64,000 nucleotides of DNA from Globisporangium splendens (GCA_006386115.1 VFIW01000021.1:1-64000); one strand, 5' to 3'. Numbered from the stretch's first letter, positions 45,971 to 59,126 are shown. The notes: a model not told the origin generated them from the sequence alone. Translations and numbers: made by a program.

Positions 45971-48900
45971 GCCTCCCTCAACGGGGACAGCAACGATGCC
46001 GAGTGCGGTCGTCAAGTCTTGGTGTCTCGGACCTGGCAACCCCTTGGTGAGCAGATCGGTCAACATCTTGGCTGTCTCGCAGTACACGACTCCCACGGCA
46101 CCGGACTTCACTTCGTCACGGATGTGATGGAACTTGATGTCGATGTGCTTGGCTCGACCATGGTTGACTGGGTTCTTGGTCATCTTGATGCATGACTTGT
46201 TGTCTTCGTGGATCACGAGCTTGGGGCAGTCGGCGCCGGCAGCAGTGAGGATCTCGCACAGAAGTCGGTGCACCCACTTGCCTTCTTGGATCGCCAGGCT
46301 GAGCGCAATGTACTCGGCCTCACTCGTCGAGAGCGACACGCTGGACTGTTTCTTGCTGCCCCAGCTGACCGGTCCGCCGACCATCTTGAACACATAGCCG
46401 GAATCGACTTGAATCGAATGCCGTGTGACTTGGTGCCTTGCAAGTACCGAAAAATGCGCTTGACCGCCGTCCAGTGCACAACTTGCGGCGATTCCATGAA
46501 GCGCGCAACCATGCCGACTGCGAACGCGATGTCGGGCCGCGTCGCGCACATCAAGTGCATGAGTGCACCGACGGCTTCACGAAAAGGCGCATCGGTGGCA
46601 GCCGAGTCGGGGTCGAACTTGAGCATTCTTGTGCTGATGTCGACCGGACTTGCCGCAGGCTTGCACTCTTCCATGCCGAAACGCCGCAAAATGTCGTCGA
46701 CGTAACGACGCTGGCACAGTGTCACACTGCCATCGTCGTGGTCGATGAGCTCGATGCCGAGCACGAACTTGCACTTGCCGCTGTCGGTCTCGAAGCGCTG
46801 CTTGAGCTGCTGCTTCACTTGCGCAATGATCTCGACGGAACTTCCGGTCACGATCACGTCGTCGACGTACACCAGGAGCAACGCGCACTGATCATCGACG
46901 ACCTTGAGGTACAGACACGGGTCGAAGTCGGACACGGCAAAGCCGATCGAGCGCACGAACTCGTCGAAAGTCTCGTTCCACACGCGAGACGCCTGCTTGA
47001 GACCATAGATCGACTTGAGCAGCTCGAGGCAGTCGTGGTCGGAGTCGATCTCCATGCCTTCGGGCACCAAGATGAACACGACTTCTTTCATCGCGCCGTA
47101 CAGGAACGCCGTCACGACGTCGAGTTGGTCGACGGGCCAGCCGAAAAATTTGGCGAGCGCGATCACGATGCGCAGCGTCACGTACTTCACGACTGGCGCG
47201 AACGTCTCCGTGTAGTCGATGCCGTACTTCTGTTTGAACCCCTTTGCGACGAGTCGAGCCTTGTACTTGTTGATCGACCCGTCCGCGTTGCGCTTGATCT
47301 TGAAAACCCACTTGGTACCGATAGCGCGTTGACCGGCAGGGAGCTTCGCCGCGCGGAACACACCGTGCAATCTCATCGACTTGAGCTCGGCGCGAATCGC
47401 ATCGCGCCAGTGCACTTGGTCGGGGCCGCTGACAGCTTCTTGAAACGAGGTTGGCGCAGACATGTCGGTCGCAACGACCATGTTCGCGCTTGCGCGCCAC
47501 CACTCCACGGGCGAAATGCGCTGCCGAGTCGAACGCCGAGTCGCACCGTCGTCATTGTCGTCCTTTACATCGTCTTCGGTCGGGATTTCGGCCGACTGCG
47601 ACGCACCAGCACGGCGTTTGCCAGTGTACTTGAAGTCGGAAAGTCGATAGCCTCCCTCGATGTCGATCGCCTCAAGTCGAGTCAGGAGTTCCGAAACGCC
47701 ACCCACCGAGTTGTTCAGAAGCGAACCGCCGATCACGGACTCGTCGAAGTTGACATCGCGACTGATCACAACGCGCTCCCCCTCGATGTCATACACGCGA
47801 TACGCCTTCGACGCTTCTTCGTAGCCGACGAAAAGACTGGGTCGCGACTTCGCGTCCCACTTGAGCCGCTTCTCCTTCGGCGTCAGAACGTACGCCAAAC
47901 AGCCGAAAACACGCATGTGCTTGACACTCGGCTTGGACTTGTGCACCATTTCGAACGGTGTCTTCGTGTCGGACTTGGGCGATGGCAGGCGATTTTTGAT
48001 GTAAATCGCCGTCATCGCAGCTTCGGCCCAGAACGACTTGTCCAAGCGCGCGTGGTGGAGCATGCATCGACCGATGGTCACGATAGTGCGAATCGCGCGC
48101 TCTGCAGTGCCGTTCGCCTGGTGCGCGTACGGAACTGTCACTTGCTGCATGATGCCGCGATCTGCATAGAACTGCTTGATCGAGTTCGTCGCGAACTCCT
48201 TGGCCCCGTCATGGCGAACGAACTTGACACGAGCGCCGAACTGGTTGCCGACTTGTACGATGAACTTTTTGAGCATCGCCTCGCTGTCGGACTTGTGCTC
48301 GAGGCAAAAGCCTTGCATCGAGCCACTGCTCTCGTCGACGATCAGGAGCAAATACTTGCTTCCACCGATGCTGTCGACTTCCATCGGGCCACAGATGTCG
48401 AAGTGCAGCAGTTCGAAGAGTCCGAAACTGCGCTTCTCGTAGTTGGTCTTGAATGGTTTTTGGACCATTTTGCCTTGCTGGCAACCGCGACACGCAGCCA
48501 AATCCGGCGCAAAGTCTGCGTCCTTGACCATGCGCTTGTCGACAAGTTGGCGAAGTGCTTGCACCGACGCATGACCCATGCGCTCGTGCAAAGTCGACGC
48601 CGAGTTGACCTTCGTCGCCGCCATCGCAGACTTCGGTGCCGAACTCGCTGGAACACGGAGCCAGTAGAGACCGTCGACAAAGTCGGCAGTCGCGACCACC
48701 TTGCGCGAGTTCTTCATCAACACGTTCATGCTCGGACCGTCGAACACGACTTGGAACTTGTTCGCCTTGTTGATCTGCGGGATTGAGAGCAGGTTCTTGC
48801 CGATAGTTGGCACGAACAGCACGTCGTTCACCTCGAGATCGCGCACTCGACCGTTTGGCAGCGCGATCGCTCGTGCACCGTGCCGACGCCGAGGATCTTG

Positions 48901-49874
48901 GTCTTGTTCCCGTTCGCAACGACCAAATCGCCATGGTCGTCCTCGTCCAGGTGCACAAACTTGGACTTGTCGTTGCAGATGTGGCGCGCCGCGCCACTGT
49001 CGATCGCCCACATCCCGCACTTGTCGTCCTTCGCAGCAGTCATGCTGCATTCCATGGACACGACGAACGCCAGTCGCGTGTCATCGTCGTAGTCGGAGTA
49101 GTCGTCGCGCTCGACGTAGTTGGTCCGCTTGCCCGCGTAGCCGCCCGTGCGCTTGCGCCTTTGCTGCTTGTTCTTGGTCCAGCACCGGTCGACGGTGTGG
49201 CCGATCTTGCCACAAAACGAGCACACCCGAGGCTCGTTCTCGGCAGCAAACGCTTTCGCACGATCTTCGGTCTTTATCACCTTCTTCTCACCCGAGCGCT
49301 TGATATGCTCGTTCGTGAGTGCTTGAACGACGTCTTGCGTCTTGAGATCCGCGTTCCGCATCTCCAAGTTCAGCACGACGTTGTCGTAGCTCTTGGGCAG
49401 ACTGCGTAGCAGACAGATCGCCACGTCTTCGTCCTCCATCTTCGCGCCGATGCTGACGAGCTTGGCGTGGATGTTGAGAACCTCGTTGCAGTGGTGCAAC
49501 AGATTGTCGCCTTCCTTCATCTCGATGCTGAACAACTGGCGCTTGAGGAAGATGCGACCCGCCTTCTGCGAGCCTTTGTACATCGCCTTCAGTCGTCCCC
49601 ACGCGACCCACGCCTCTTCGCAGTCGTCGACGATGTGATGGTACTCAGCGTCGATGTGCAGCAGGAGCAGGCCGAATGCGACGTTGTTCGTATGAATGTA
49701 CTCGTCCTTGATGCGCGCGTCCGTGAACGTGGGTGTCACCTCGCGGTTCACCACGTCCCACACGGACTTGGTCAGGAGCACGCCACGCATGTAGCGTGCC
49801 CACGTCGCGTAGTTATCGCCGTTGAACTTGGCGATCACGGTCTTCTCAGTCATGCTTGTCGTGCTTGGGCTCAT
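45965..49874 (-). pseudogene. copia-1 copy J gag-pol, two frameshifts
   Basis: ATG 49874 opens gag, zinc knuckle and protease (DSGAARH). A 1-nt deletion near 48868, soon after the protease motif, shifts the frame. Integrase and RT (YVDD) are open in the second frame (46213-49050). A second shift occurs at the RNase H deletion (junction near 46404, 70 nt lost), which also removes SDADWAGD. The RFETDSGK Met deletion is shared with copy F. Confidence 0.92.
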
Positions 49875-49878
49875 AACC

Positions 49879-50303
49879 TGTTAAAGGTCGAAAGCGGTCG
49901 ATGGACGGAATCTAGAAGAGAAGAGCTTGAGATGGTAAAATGGAAAGTGAGATTGGCTTAGAGTGTGGTTGCGCCGCAGTGCATGGCGCAAGCCATCACC
50001 GTTGGACACAAACACTGATGTGTGGATGCGAGCTTCGATCGCTCGCAGCCACAAGAAACTAGTGGTCACTACGCTCCTAGCCACACAAAGTGGGTGGGTG
50101 TGGGTACCTACGCTAGCCAATCAAAATGCAGAGTCCTACGCTGTCACACTTCGGACCTTATCCCATATGCATGATTACGCACTGTGCAGATGATGATGTC
50201 ATGGGGTCGACAGTCATCTGCACATGAGTGCTGGTCCCGTTGCTGAATGCACAGCGTGGGCACAAGCGCGGCACAGTGTGCCAGCGACTTGGTACACTTA
50301 ATA
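49879..50303 (-). repeat. copia-1 LTR between copies J and K
   Basis: 425 bp, no clear difference from the consensus LTRs of copies B-E. Confidence 0.92.
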
Positions 50304-53300
50304 GCCTCCCTCAACGGGGACAGCAACGATGCCGAGTGCGGTCGTCAAGTCTTGGTGTCTCGGACCTGGCAACCCCTTGGTGAGCAGATCGGCCAACATC
50401 TTGGCTGTCTCGCAGTACACGACTCCCACGGCACCGGACTTCACTTCGTCACGGATGTGATGGAACTTGATGTCGATGTGCTTGGCTCGACCATGGTTGA
50501 CTGGGTTCTTGGTCATCTTGATGCATGACTGGTTGTCTTCGTGGATCACGAGCTTGGGGCAGTCGGCGCCGGCAGCAGTGAGGATCTCGCACAGAAGTCG
50601 GTGCACCCACTTGCCTTCTTGGATCGCCAGGCTGAGCGCAATGTACTCGGCCTCACTCGTCGAGAGCGACACGCTGGACTGTTTCTTGCTGCCCCAGCTG
50701 ACCGGTCCGCCGACCATCTTGAACACATAGCCGGAAGTCGACTTGAATCGAATGCCGTGTGACTTGGTGCCTTGCAAGTACCGAAAAATGCGCTTGACCG
50801 TCGTCCAGTGCACAACTTGCGGCGATTCCATGAAGCGCGCAACCATGCCGACTGCGAACGCGATGTCGGGCCGCGTCGCGCACATCAAGTGCATGAGTGC
50901 ACCGACGGCTTCACGAAAAGGCGCATCGGTGGCAGCCGAGTCGGGGTCGAACTTGAGCATTTTTGTGCTGATGTCGACCGGACTTGCCGCAGGCTTGCAC
51001 TCTTCCATGCCGAAACGCCGCAAAATGTCGTCGACGTAACGACGCTGGCACAGTGTCACACTGCCATCGTCGTGGTCGATGAGCTCGATGCCGAGCACGA
51101 ACTTGCACTTGCTGCTGTCGGTCATCTCGAAGCGCTGCTTGAGCTGCTGCTTCACTTGCGCAATGATCTCGACGGAACTTCCGGTCACGATCACGTCGTC
51201 GACGTACACCAGGAGCAACGCGCACTGATCATCGACGACCTTGAGGTACAGACACGGGTCGAAGTCGGACACGGCAAAGCCGATCGAGCGCACGAACTCG
51301 TCGAAAGTCTCGTTCCACACGCGAGACGCCTGCTTGAGACCATAGATCGACTTGAGCAGCTCGAGGCAGTCGTGGTCGGAGTCGATCTCCATGCCTTCGG
51401 GCACCAAGATGAACACGACTTCTTTCATCGCGCCGTACAGGAACGCCGTCACGACGTCGAGTTGGTCGACGAGCCAGCCGAAAAATTTGGCGAGCGCGAT
51501 CACGATGCGCAGCGTCACGTACTTCACGACTGGCGCGAACGTCTCCGTGTAGTCGATGCCGTACTTCTGTTTGAACCCCTTTGCGACGAGTCGAGCCTTG
51601 TACTTGTTGATCGACCCGTCCGCGTTGCGCTTGATCTTGAAAACCCACTTGGTACCGATAGCGCGTTGACCGGCAGGGAGCTTCGCCGCGCGGAACACAC
51701 CGTGCAATCTCATCGACTTGAGCTCGGCGCGAATCGCATCGCGCCAGTGCACTTGGTCGGGGCCGCTGACAGCTTCTTGAAACGAGGTTGGCGCAGACAT
51801 GTCGGTCGCAACGACCATGTTCGCGCGCCACCACTCCACGGGCGAAATGCGCTGCCGAGTCGAACGCCGAGTCGCACCGTCGTCATTGTCGTCCTTCACA
51901 TCGTCTTCGGTCGGGATTTCGGCCGACTGCGACGCACCAGCACGGCGTTTGCCAGTGTACTTGAAGTCGGAAAGTCGATAGCCTCCCTCGATGTCGATCG
52001 CCTCAAGTCGAGTCAGGAGTTCCGAAACGCCACCCACCGAGTTGTTCAGAAGCGAACCGCCGATCACGGACTCGTCGAAGTTGACATCGCGACTGATCAC
52101 AACGCGCTCCCCCTCGATGTCATACACGCGATACGCCTTCGACGCTTCTTCGTAGCCGACGAAAAGACTGGGTCGCGACTTCGCGTCCCACTTGAGCCGC
52201 TTCTCCTTCGGCGTCAGAACGTACGCCAAACAGCCGAAAACACGCATGTGCTTGACACTCGGCTTGGACTTGTGCACCATTTCGAACGGTGTCTTCGTGT
52301 CGGACTTGGGCGATGGCAGGCGATTTTTGATGTAAATCGCCGTCATCGCAGCTTCGGCCCAGAACGACTTGTCCAAGCGCGCGTGGTGGAGCATGCATCG
52401 ACCGATGGTCACGATAGTGCGAATCGCGCGCTCTGCAGTGCCGTTCGCCTGGTGCGCGTACGGAACTGTCACTTGCTGCATGATGCCGCGATCTGCATAG
52501 AACTGCTTGATCGAGTTCGTCGCGAACTCCTTGGCCCCGTCATGGCGAACGAACTTGACACGAGCGCCGAACTGGTTGCCGACTTGTACGATGAACTTTT
52601 TGAGCATCGCCTCGCTGTCGGACTTGTGCTCGAGGCAAAAGCCTTGCATCGAGTCACTGCTCTCGTCGACGATCAGGAGCAAATACTTGCTTCCACCGAT
52701 GCTGTCGACTTCCATCGGGCCACAGATGTCGAAGTGCAGCAGTTCGAAGAGTCCGAAACTGCGCTTCTCGTAGTTGGTCTTGAATGGTTTTTGGACCATT
52801 TTGCCTTGCTGGCAACCGCGACACGCAGCCAAATCCGGCGCAAAGTCTGCGTCCTTGACCATGCGCTTGTCGACAAGTTGGCGAAGTGCTTGCACCGACG
52901 CATGACCCATGCGCTCGTGCAGAGTCGACGCCGAGTTGACCTTCGTCGCCGCCATCGCAGACTTCGGTGCCGAACTCGCTGGAACACGGAGCCAGTAGAG
53001 ACCGTCGACAAAGTCGGCAGTCGCGACCACCTTGCGCGAGTTCTTCATCAACACGTTCATGCTCGGACCGTCGAACACGACTTGGAACTTGTTCGCCTTG
53101 TTGATCTGCGGGATTGAGAGCAGGTTCTTGCCGATAGTTGGCACGAACAGCACGTCGTTCACCTCGAGATCGCGCACTCGACCGTTTGGCAGCGCGATCC
53201 GCTCGTGCACCGTGCCGACGCCGAGGATCTTGGTCTTGTTCCCGTTCGCAACGACCAAATCGCCATGGTCGTCCTCGTCCAGGTGCACAAACTTGGACTT

Positions 53301-54074
53301 GTCGTTGCAGATGTGGTGCGTCGCGCCACTGTCGATCGCCCACATCCCGCACTTGTCGTCCTTCGCAGCAGTCATGCTGCATTCCATGGACACGACGAAC
53401 GCCAGTCGCGTGTCATCGTCGTAGTCGGAGTAGTCGTCGCGCTCGACGTAGTTGGCCCGCTTGCCCGCGTAGCCGCCTGTGCGCTTGCGCCTTTGCTGCT
53501 TGTTCTTGGTCCAGCACCGGTCGACGGTGTGGCCGACCTTGCCACAAAACGAGCACACCCGAGGCTCGTTCTCGGCAGCAAACGCTTTCGCACGATCTTC
53601 GGTCTTGATCACCTTCTTCTCACCCGAGCGCTTGATATGCTCGTTCGTGAGTGCTTGAACGACGTCTTGCGTCTTGAGATCCGCGTTCCGCATCTCCAAG
53701 TTCAGCACGACGTTGTCGTAGCTCTTGGGCAGACTGCGTAGCAGACAGATCGCCACGTCTTCGTCCTCCATCTTCGCGCCGATGCTGACGAGCTTGGCGT
53801 GGATGTTGAGAACCTCGTTGCAGTGGTGCAACAGATTGTCGCCTTCCTTCATCTCGATGCTGAACAACTGGCGTTTGAGGAAGATGCGACCCGCCTTCTG
53901 CGAGCCTTCGTGCATCGCCTTCAGTCGTCCCCACGCGACCCACGCCTCTTCGCAGTCGTCGACGATGTGATGGTACTCAGCGTCGATGTGCAGCAGGAGC
54001 AGGCCGAATGCGACGTTGTTCGTACGAATGTACTCGTCCTTGATGCGCGCGTCCGTGAACGTGGGTGTCACCTC
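50298..54074 (-). pseudogene. copia-1 copy K gag-pol, main part (5' end displaced by copia-2)
   Basis: The frame is open for 1257 codons from the insertion point to the TAA at 50298-50300, covering most of gag, zinc knuckle, protease (DSGATHH), integrase, RT (YVDD) and RNase H. RNase H has the in-frame 69-nt deletion (junction near 50743), so the domain lacks SDADWAGD but the frame continues. A 6-nt in-frame deletion lies near 51826. The first 46 codons lie beyond copia-2 at 58991-59122. Without that insertion the frame would be uninterrupted, so copy K was probably open until copia-2 landed. Confidence 0.92.
54070..54074. repeat. Target-site duplication of copia-2 (left copy)
   Basis: ACCTC at 54070-54074 and again at 58986-58990. 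The uninterrupted copia-1 copies read GTGTCACCTCGCGG once. 5 bp is typical of copia integrases. Confidence 0.93.
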
Positions 54075-54406
54075 TGTTGGTAAGACACCTCGATCTGCGA
54101 CGGTGTGATTACCGGTACCACCGGTATCTACCAGTTGTACTAACCTTCACTCTTGGCATCACCATTATTTCGATGGTTGCACCATTTGATTACGACAGGT
54201 ACGATATGGGTGTGGGTTCGGAATCTGATCCGTACCCACCATCTGTTTATGTAGAAGATTCTTTGTGGATAGTACAGACAAGTATCCAGAAAAGAATCCA
54301 GTAGGCTTAGATGTAGCAAGCAGCAGCACGCATGCATGCGAACTAAGGACCTCATTCAATCAATCACTTTGCATTTTGCATCCCACCACTCAAGCTATTT
54401 TCAATA
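54075..54406 (+). repeat. copia-2 5' LTR
   Basis: 332 bp, begins TGTTGG. It contains the inverted repeat TACCGGT (54110-54116)/ACCGGTA (54120-54126). The last bases CAATA differ by one from CAACA in the 3' LTR. Confidence 0.95.
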
Positions 54407-54422
54407 GGTTATGAGCCCAAGC
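54407..54422 (+). other. Half-tRNA primer-binding site of copia-2
   Basis: GGTTATGAGCCCAAGC directly abuts the LTR and is identical to the copia-1 site although the two families differ strongly elsewhere. The gag ATG (54411-54413) lies within it, opposite the CAT anticodon of the presumed initiator tRNA-Met primer. Confidence 0.8.
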
Positions 54423-57400
54423 TCGTTTGACTCTGCCGCCGCCGCCACCACCTCCACCAACGCAACCATGGACTACGCCAGCACCGCCCGCATCAACAAG
54501 TTCGACGGAACAAATTTCCATGCGTGGAAGTTCAAGATGCAGATGGTGCTCGAAGAACGTGACCTGTGGGAGGTCGTCAGCGGGGAAGTGAAGTTTGAGC
54601 ACTGCGCGACCGAGCTGGACCAAGCGGTGTTCAAAAGGAAGGCTCGCAAGGCGATGGTGATCATCTGCCTCGCGATAGAAGACTCGCAACTGCCGTTGGT
54701 TCGTTCGGCGAGTGGTGCGCATGATGCATGGTCGAAGCTGGGAGATCACTTCGAGAAGAAGAGCCTCGCGAACAAGCTCTTTCTTCGTCGTCGTCTCTTC
54801 ACGGCTATGATGGAAGAAGGTGATAATGTGCTCGCGCACATCAACAAGGTCAAGACTCTGGCGGAGCAGCTCGACGCGGTCGGCGCTCCGGTCAGTGAGG
54901 ACGACTTGGTGATCACGCTTCTCGGAAGCCTGAGCGAGTCGTACCAGTTCCTCATCACGGCGTTGGAATCGCGTTCCGACACGTTGACATGGGAGCTCGT
55001 GACGTCTCGGCTCCTGCATGAAGACATGAAGCGCAAGGAGCAAGGCGGCGACGGGGTCACTGCAGGCCAAGCGTTCATGACAGGCGACAAGAAGCGCATT
55101 GTGCGGCCGGTGAAGAAGACCGGCACGTGCAACTACTGCGGCAAGATGGGTCATTGGATCGCGGAGTGTCCCTCGCGGATCCATGACAACGCGGACCGGC
55201 AACGTCCGTAGCGCGCGAATGTGGCGCACAACCAAGATGAAGACTCGGGTGACTTCCTGTTTGCAGTCGGCATGGGGAGCGGCGACGGCGCCAAGAACCC
55301 GACATGGCTCATCGACTCGGGTGCGACGCAGCACATGTCGTACTCGAAGCGATTCATGACGAAGTACAAGACCATCGATCCAGTCGACGTGCATCTCGCA
55401 GACGACGGTGTCGTGCAAGCGATCGGCAGCGGCGACATCGTGATGACAATGAAGACTCCAAGCGGCGACAAGAAGGGTGTGCTCACGAATGTGCGGCACA
55501 TCCCCAAGCTGACGCGCAACCTGTTCTCGGTCGGCAGATTCACGAAGGACGTTGCGCCGATGACGTTCGACACCAGTGTCTGCTACGTGAACCTCAAGGG
55601 CCAGAAGTGGAAGGTCGGCGAGCGCGCAGGCAAGGGTCTGTTCAAGCTGTGCATGACACCTGTGAAGACAGAGTTGGCGAGAGTCGCAAGCGCTGCTGCG
55701 GATATTCCGCGAACTGGTAAGTCGTATTTGTGGCATCTCCGACTCGGTCACATCGGCCACGGTGGTCTCGACGCGATTGTGAAACAGAAGCTCGGCATCG
55801 GCATCGACATCACGTCGGTGAGCAAGTGGGAGCTCTGCGGCGGATGTGCGCTCGGCAAGCAGACGCGTGTGAGTTTCCAGTCGACTACGCCCGAGCGTGC
55901 CAAGAACGTGCTCGACGTCGTGCACAGCGATGTGTGTGGCCCGATGCAGACGTCGACATTCTCCGACAAGCGATACTTCGTGACGTTCATCGACGACAAG
56001 TCGCGGTTCTGCGTGGTGTTCCTGCTTCGCAGCAAGTCGGAAGCGCTGGACAAGTTCGTGCAGTTCGTCAAGTTTGCGGAGACCCAGACCGGAAGGCGCG
56101 TGAAGGTGCTTCGGAGCGACAACGGCGGCGAGTACGTGTCCAACAAGTTCGCCGCGTTCTGCCGTGATCGAGGCATCGTGCAGCAGTTCACTCCGCCATA
56201 CACGCCGCAGCTCAACGGAGTGGCCGAGCGTATGAATCGGACGTTGGTCGAGAGTGCGCGCTGTATGCTCGAGCATGCGGGACTGTCCAAGCAGTACTGG
56301 GGTGAAGCAGTGGCGACTGCAGCGTTTCTGCGCAATCGGTGTCCGACGCGGGCGATCGGTCACGACAAGTCTCCACACGAGGTGTGGACGCAGAAGAAGC
56401 CGTTGTTGAAAAATCTGAAGGTCTTCGGGTGCCACGCGTACGTGCACGTGCCAAGCGAGAAGCGGTCGAAGCTCGGCGCGCGGTCGGTGTTATGCCGTTT
56501 CCTCGGCTACTCCGACCACGAGAAGGCGTATCGGTTCGAGGAGCTGTCGAGCGGTCGGATCGTCGTGAGTCGCGACGCGCAGTTCATGGAAGACACGTTC
56601 GACAGCGGCAAGCGCACTCAAATCGGCAGCAAGGCAGTCGAGTTTCGTGACGCGGATGAAGCGACCGACGGTGAAGGCGACGACGACCATGACTACGAGG
56701 AGAGCGACGAAGACATGGGCGAGCAGCCGGCGGAGCCAGTACCGACGCACGAGAGACCGTCAGAGCCAAGACCGACGAACGAGCGGCCGCAATGGCAGCA
56801 ACGGCAAACGCCACGTCAGCAGCCACAGCGACCGCAACAACCGAATGTCGAGTACCCACCGGGGTCCAAGCGTCACTCGCGGACGCACTCGCTTGAAGTT
56901 CTGTCGGAGCCGCCCGTGGAGAAGCGTTATGGACGCGTGGGTCGTACAAGTGGAGCAAGTTCGACGCCAGCACCAGGTCCAAGGTAATCGCTCGATGACA
57001 TGTCGGCGCTACTCGCGTCGATTGAAGAAGAAGAAGAAGAAGAATGCGCTCACGTCGTGTATTCAGTGGGAGATTTGCCGACGTCGTTCGAGTCGGCGAT
57101 GGAATCCAGCGACGCGAGCAAGTGGATGGAAGCGTGCGACTCCGAGTTCGAGTCGCTATGCAAGAACGAGACGTGGGAGCTCGTGCCACTGCCACGCGGT
57201 CGCAAGGCCATCAGCAGCAAGTGGGTCTTCAAGGTGAAGGAGACCGTCGAGGGTCTCATCGAGCGGTACAAGGCGCGTCTCGTGGCGAAGGGATTCCTGC
57301 AGAAGTACGGCGTGGACTTCGAGGAGACGTTCGCGCCGGTGGCCAAGTTCGCGTCGATCCGGATCATCTTGAGCATCGCGGCGCAGTACAAGCTCGTATT

Positions 57401-58687
57401 GCACCAGATGGACGTCAAGACGGCGTTCCTCAACGGCTGCTCGAGGGAGAGATCTACATGAAGCAGCCCGTGGGATTCGTCGACCCCAAGTATCCCAACC
57501 ATGTGTGCAAGCTCAAGCGCGCGTTGTACGGTCTCAAGCAGTCGCCTCGCATGTGGAACCACACCATCGACGAGTTCATGCGCAAGATCGGCTTCACCAA
57601 GTGCGAGATGGACCACTGCGTGTACGTCAAGCGTGACGACATGGCCACGATGTTCGTGGTGCTCTACGTCGACGACCTCATCCTCGCGTGCAACGACATG
57701 GATCTACTCGCGGCGACCAAGCGTGCGTTGAGTGAGCGCTTTGAGATGTCCGACCTCGGTGAGCTCAAGTACTGCCTCGGCATGGAAGTCGAGCGTGATG
57801 ACAAGTCGGGCGACGTGTCGATGCGGCAGACCAAGTTCCTTCAGTCGATCCTGAGTAAGTTCGGAATGCAAGACTGCAAGCCCGTGAAGACACCACAAGA
57901 CCCCGGACTCAAGTTGACCAAGACCATGTGCGAAGGTGGTTGCAAGCACGACGAGACCATGAAGGGTGTGCCATACCGCAGCGCGGTTGGTGCATTGATG
58001 TACCTGATGGTTGGTACCCGCCCAGACCTCGCCGCGGCCGTGGGCACACTGAGCCAGTTTGCCGCCGATCCGTGTCCGACACACTGGCAAGCCCTCAAGC
58101 GCGTGCCCCGGTACCTGCAAGCGACTCCGACGCACGGCATTCGTTTCTTCGGCTCCGGCTCCGGCGAGCTGATCGGCTACTCGGACGCGGACTGGGCGGG
58201 CGACATCGATACTCGACGCAGCACCAGCGGCTACGTGTTCGTGCTCAACGGTGGATGCATCAGCTGGCGCAGCAAGAAGCAGCGCGCCGTGGCACTATCA
58301 ACGACCGAAGCGGAGTACATGGCGCTCTCGGAAGCGATACAAGAGGCAGTGTGGCTTAAGGCGTTTGTGCGTGAACTCGGTGAAGACGCGGGTGATGGTG
58401 CCGTGACGGTGTACGAAGACAATCAGGGTGCGATCGCGTTGGCCAAGAACCCCGAGTTCCACAAGCGCACCAAGCACATCGACATCCGCTACCACTTTGT
58501 GCGCGAGAAGGTCGAAGACGGTCAAGTGGTTCTGGAGTACTGTCCGACACAAGAGATGCTCGCAGACCTCATGACGAAGCCGATCGCCACCGCGCAGTTC
58601 GACGCTCTCCGCACCAAGTTGGGCATCCAAGTCGCTATCGAGTCGAGCGGGGGTGTTGGTAAGACACCTCGATCTGCGACGGTGTGA
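54411..58687 (+). pseudogene. copia-2 gag-pol, two in-frame stops and one frameshift
   Basis: The frame from ATG 54411 gives gag with zinc knuckle CNYCGKMGHWIAEC and stops at TAG 55209-55211, 266 codons in. It reopens in the same frame (55212-56984) for protease (LIDSGATQHM), integrase zinc module (HIGHGG, CGGC) and core (SDNGGEY, NGVAER). It then stops at TAA 56985-56987, where the older copy at 59552-60493 has TCA. RT starts at 57000 in the same frame. A 1-nt deletion near 57437 (GGCTGC against GGCTTGC in the older copy) shifts it. RT (YVDD) and RNase H ([23 protein letters not shown]) continue in the next frame to TGA 58685-58687, 34 nt into the 3' LTR. The 55209 stop lies at the gag-protease border, so regulated readthrough cannot be excluded; mutation is simpler. 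Confidence 0.92.
58645..58653 (+). other. copia-2 polypurine tract
   Basis: GAGCGGGGG directly before the 3' LTR terminus TGTTGG. Confidence 0.7.
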
Positions 58688-58985
58688 TTACCGGTACCAC
58701 CGGTATCTACCAGTTGTACTAACCTTCACTCTCGGCATCACCATTATTCCGATGGTTGCACCATTTGATTACGACAGGTACGATATGGGTGTGGGTTCGG
58801 AATCTGATCCGTACCCACCATCTGTTTATGTAGAAGATTCTTTGTGGATAGTACAGACAAGTATCCAGAAAAGAATCCAGTAGGCTTAGATGTAGCAAGC
58901 AGCAGCACGCATGCATGCGAACTAAGGACCTCATTCAATCAATCACATTGCATTTTGCATCCCACCACTCAAGCTATTTTCAACA
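58654..58985 (+). repeat. copia-2 3' LTR
   Basis: 332 bp ending CAACA, followed by the ACCTC duplication. It includes the stop codon of pol. Confidence 0.95.
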
Positions 58986-59122
58986 ACCTCGCGGTTCACC
59001 ACGTCCCACACGGACTTGGTCAGGAGCACGCCACGCATGTAGCGTGCCCACGTCGCGTAGTTGTCGCCGTTGAACTTGTCGATCACGGTCTTCTCAGTCA
59101 TGCTTGTCGTGCTTGGGCTCAT
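58986..59122 (-). pseudogene. copia-1 copy K gag start (46 codons), separated by copia-2
   Basis: ATG at 59122 and the conserved gag N-terminus ([14 protein letters not shown], then DKFNGD where other copies have AKFNGD). It ends at the copia-2 insertion and continues in frame at 54069 on the other side. Confidence 0.92.
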
Positions 59123-59126
59123 AACC
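59111..59126 (-). other. Half-tRNA primer-binding site of copia-1 copy K
   Basis: Element strand GGTTATGAGCCCAAGC, unchanged, between the LTR and the gag ATG it contains. Confidence 0.78.

Larger units (their letters stand above)
54075..58985 (+). mobile_element. copia-2: full-length Ty1/copia element, 4911 bp
   Basis: 332-bp LTRs at 54075-54406 and 58654-58985 with 4 differences (about 1.2%) and TGTTG/CAACA termini (5' LTR ends CAATA). It is flanked by the 5-bp duplication ACCTC. It lies in gag of copia-1 copy K, in the opposite orientation. The coding region carries two in-frame stops and one frameshift. Confidence 0.96.

Noticed and set aside
46438..53117. Very long plus-strand ORFs opposite copia-1 gag-pol (about 780 codons at 46438-48786 and 50772-53117; 583 codons at 20710-22461)
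   Set aside because: They are mirror frames of gag-pol. Preference for G/C-ending codons leaves few stops on the antisense strand, and their translations are His/Arg/Leu/Val-rich with no domain. Their ends follow the lesions of the real frame.
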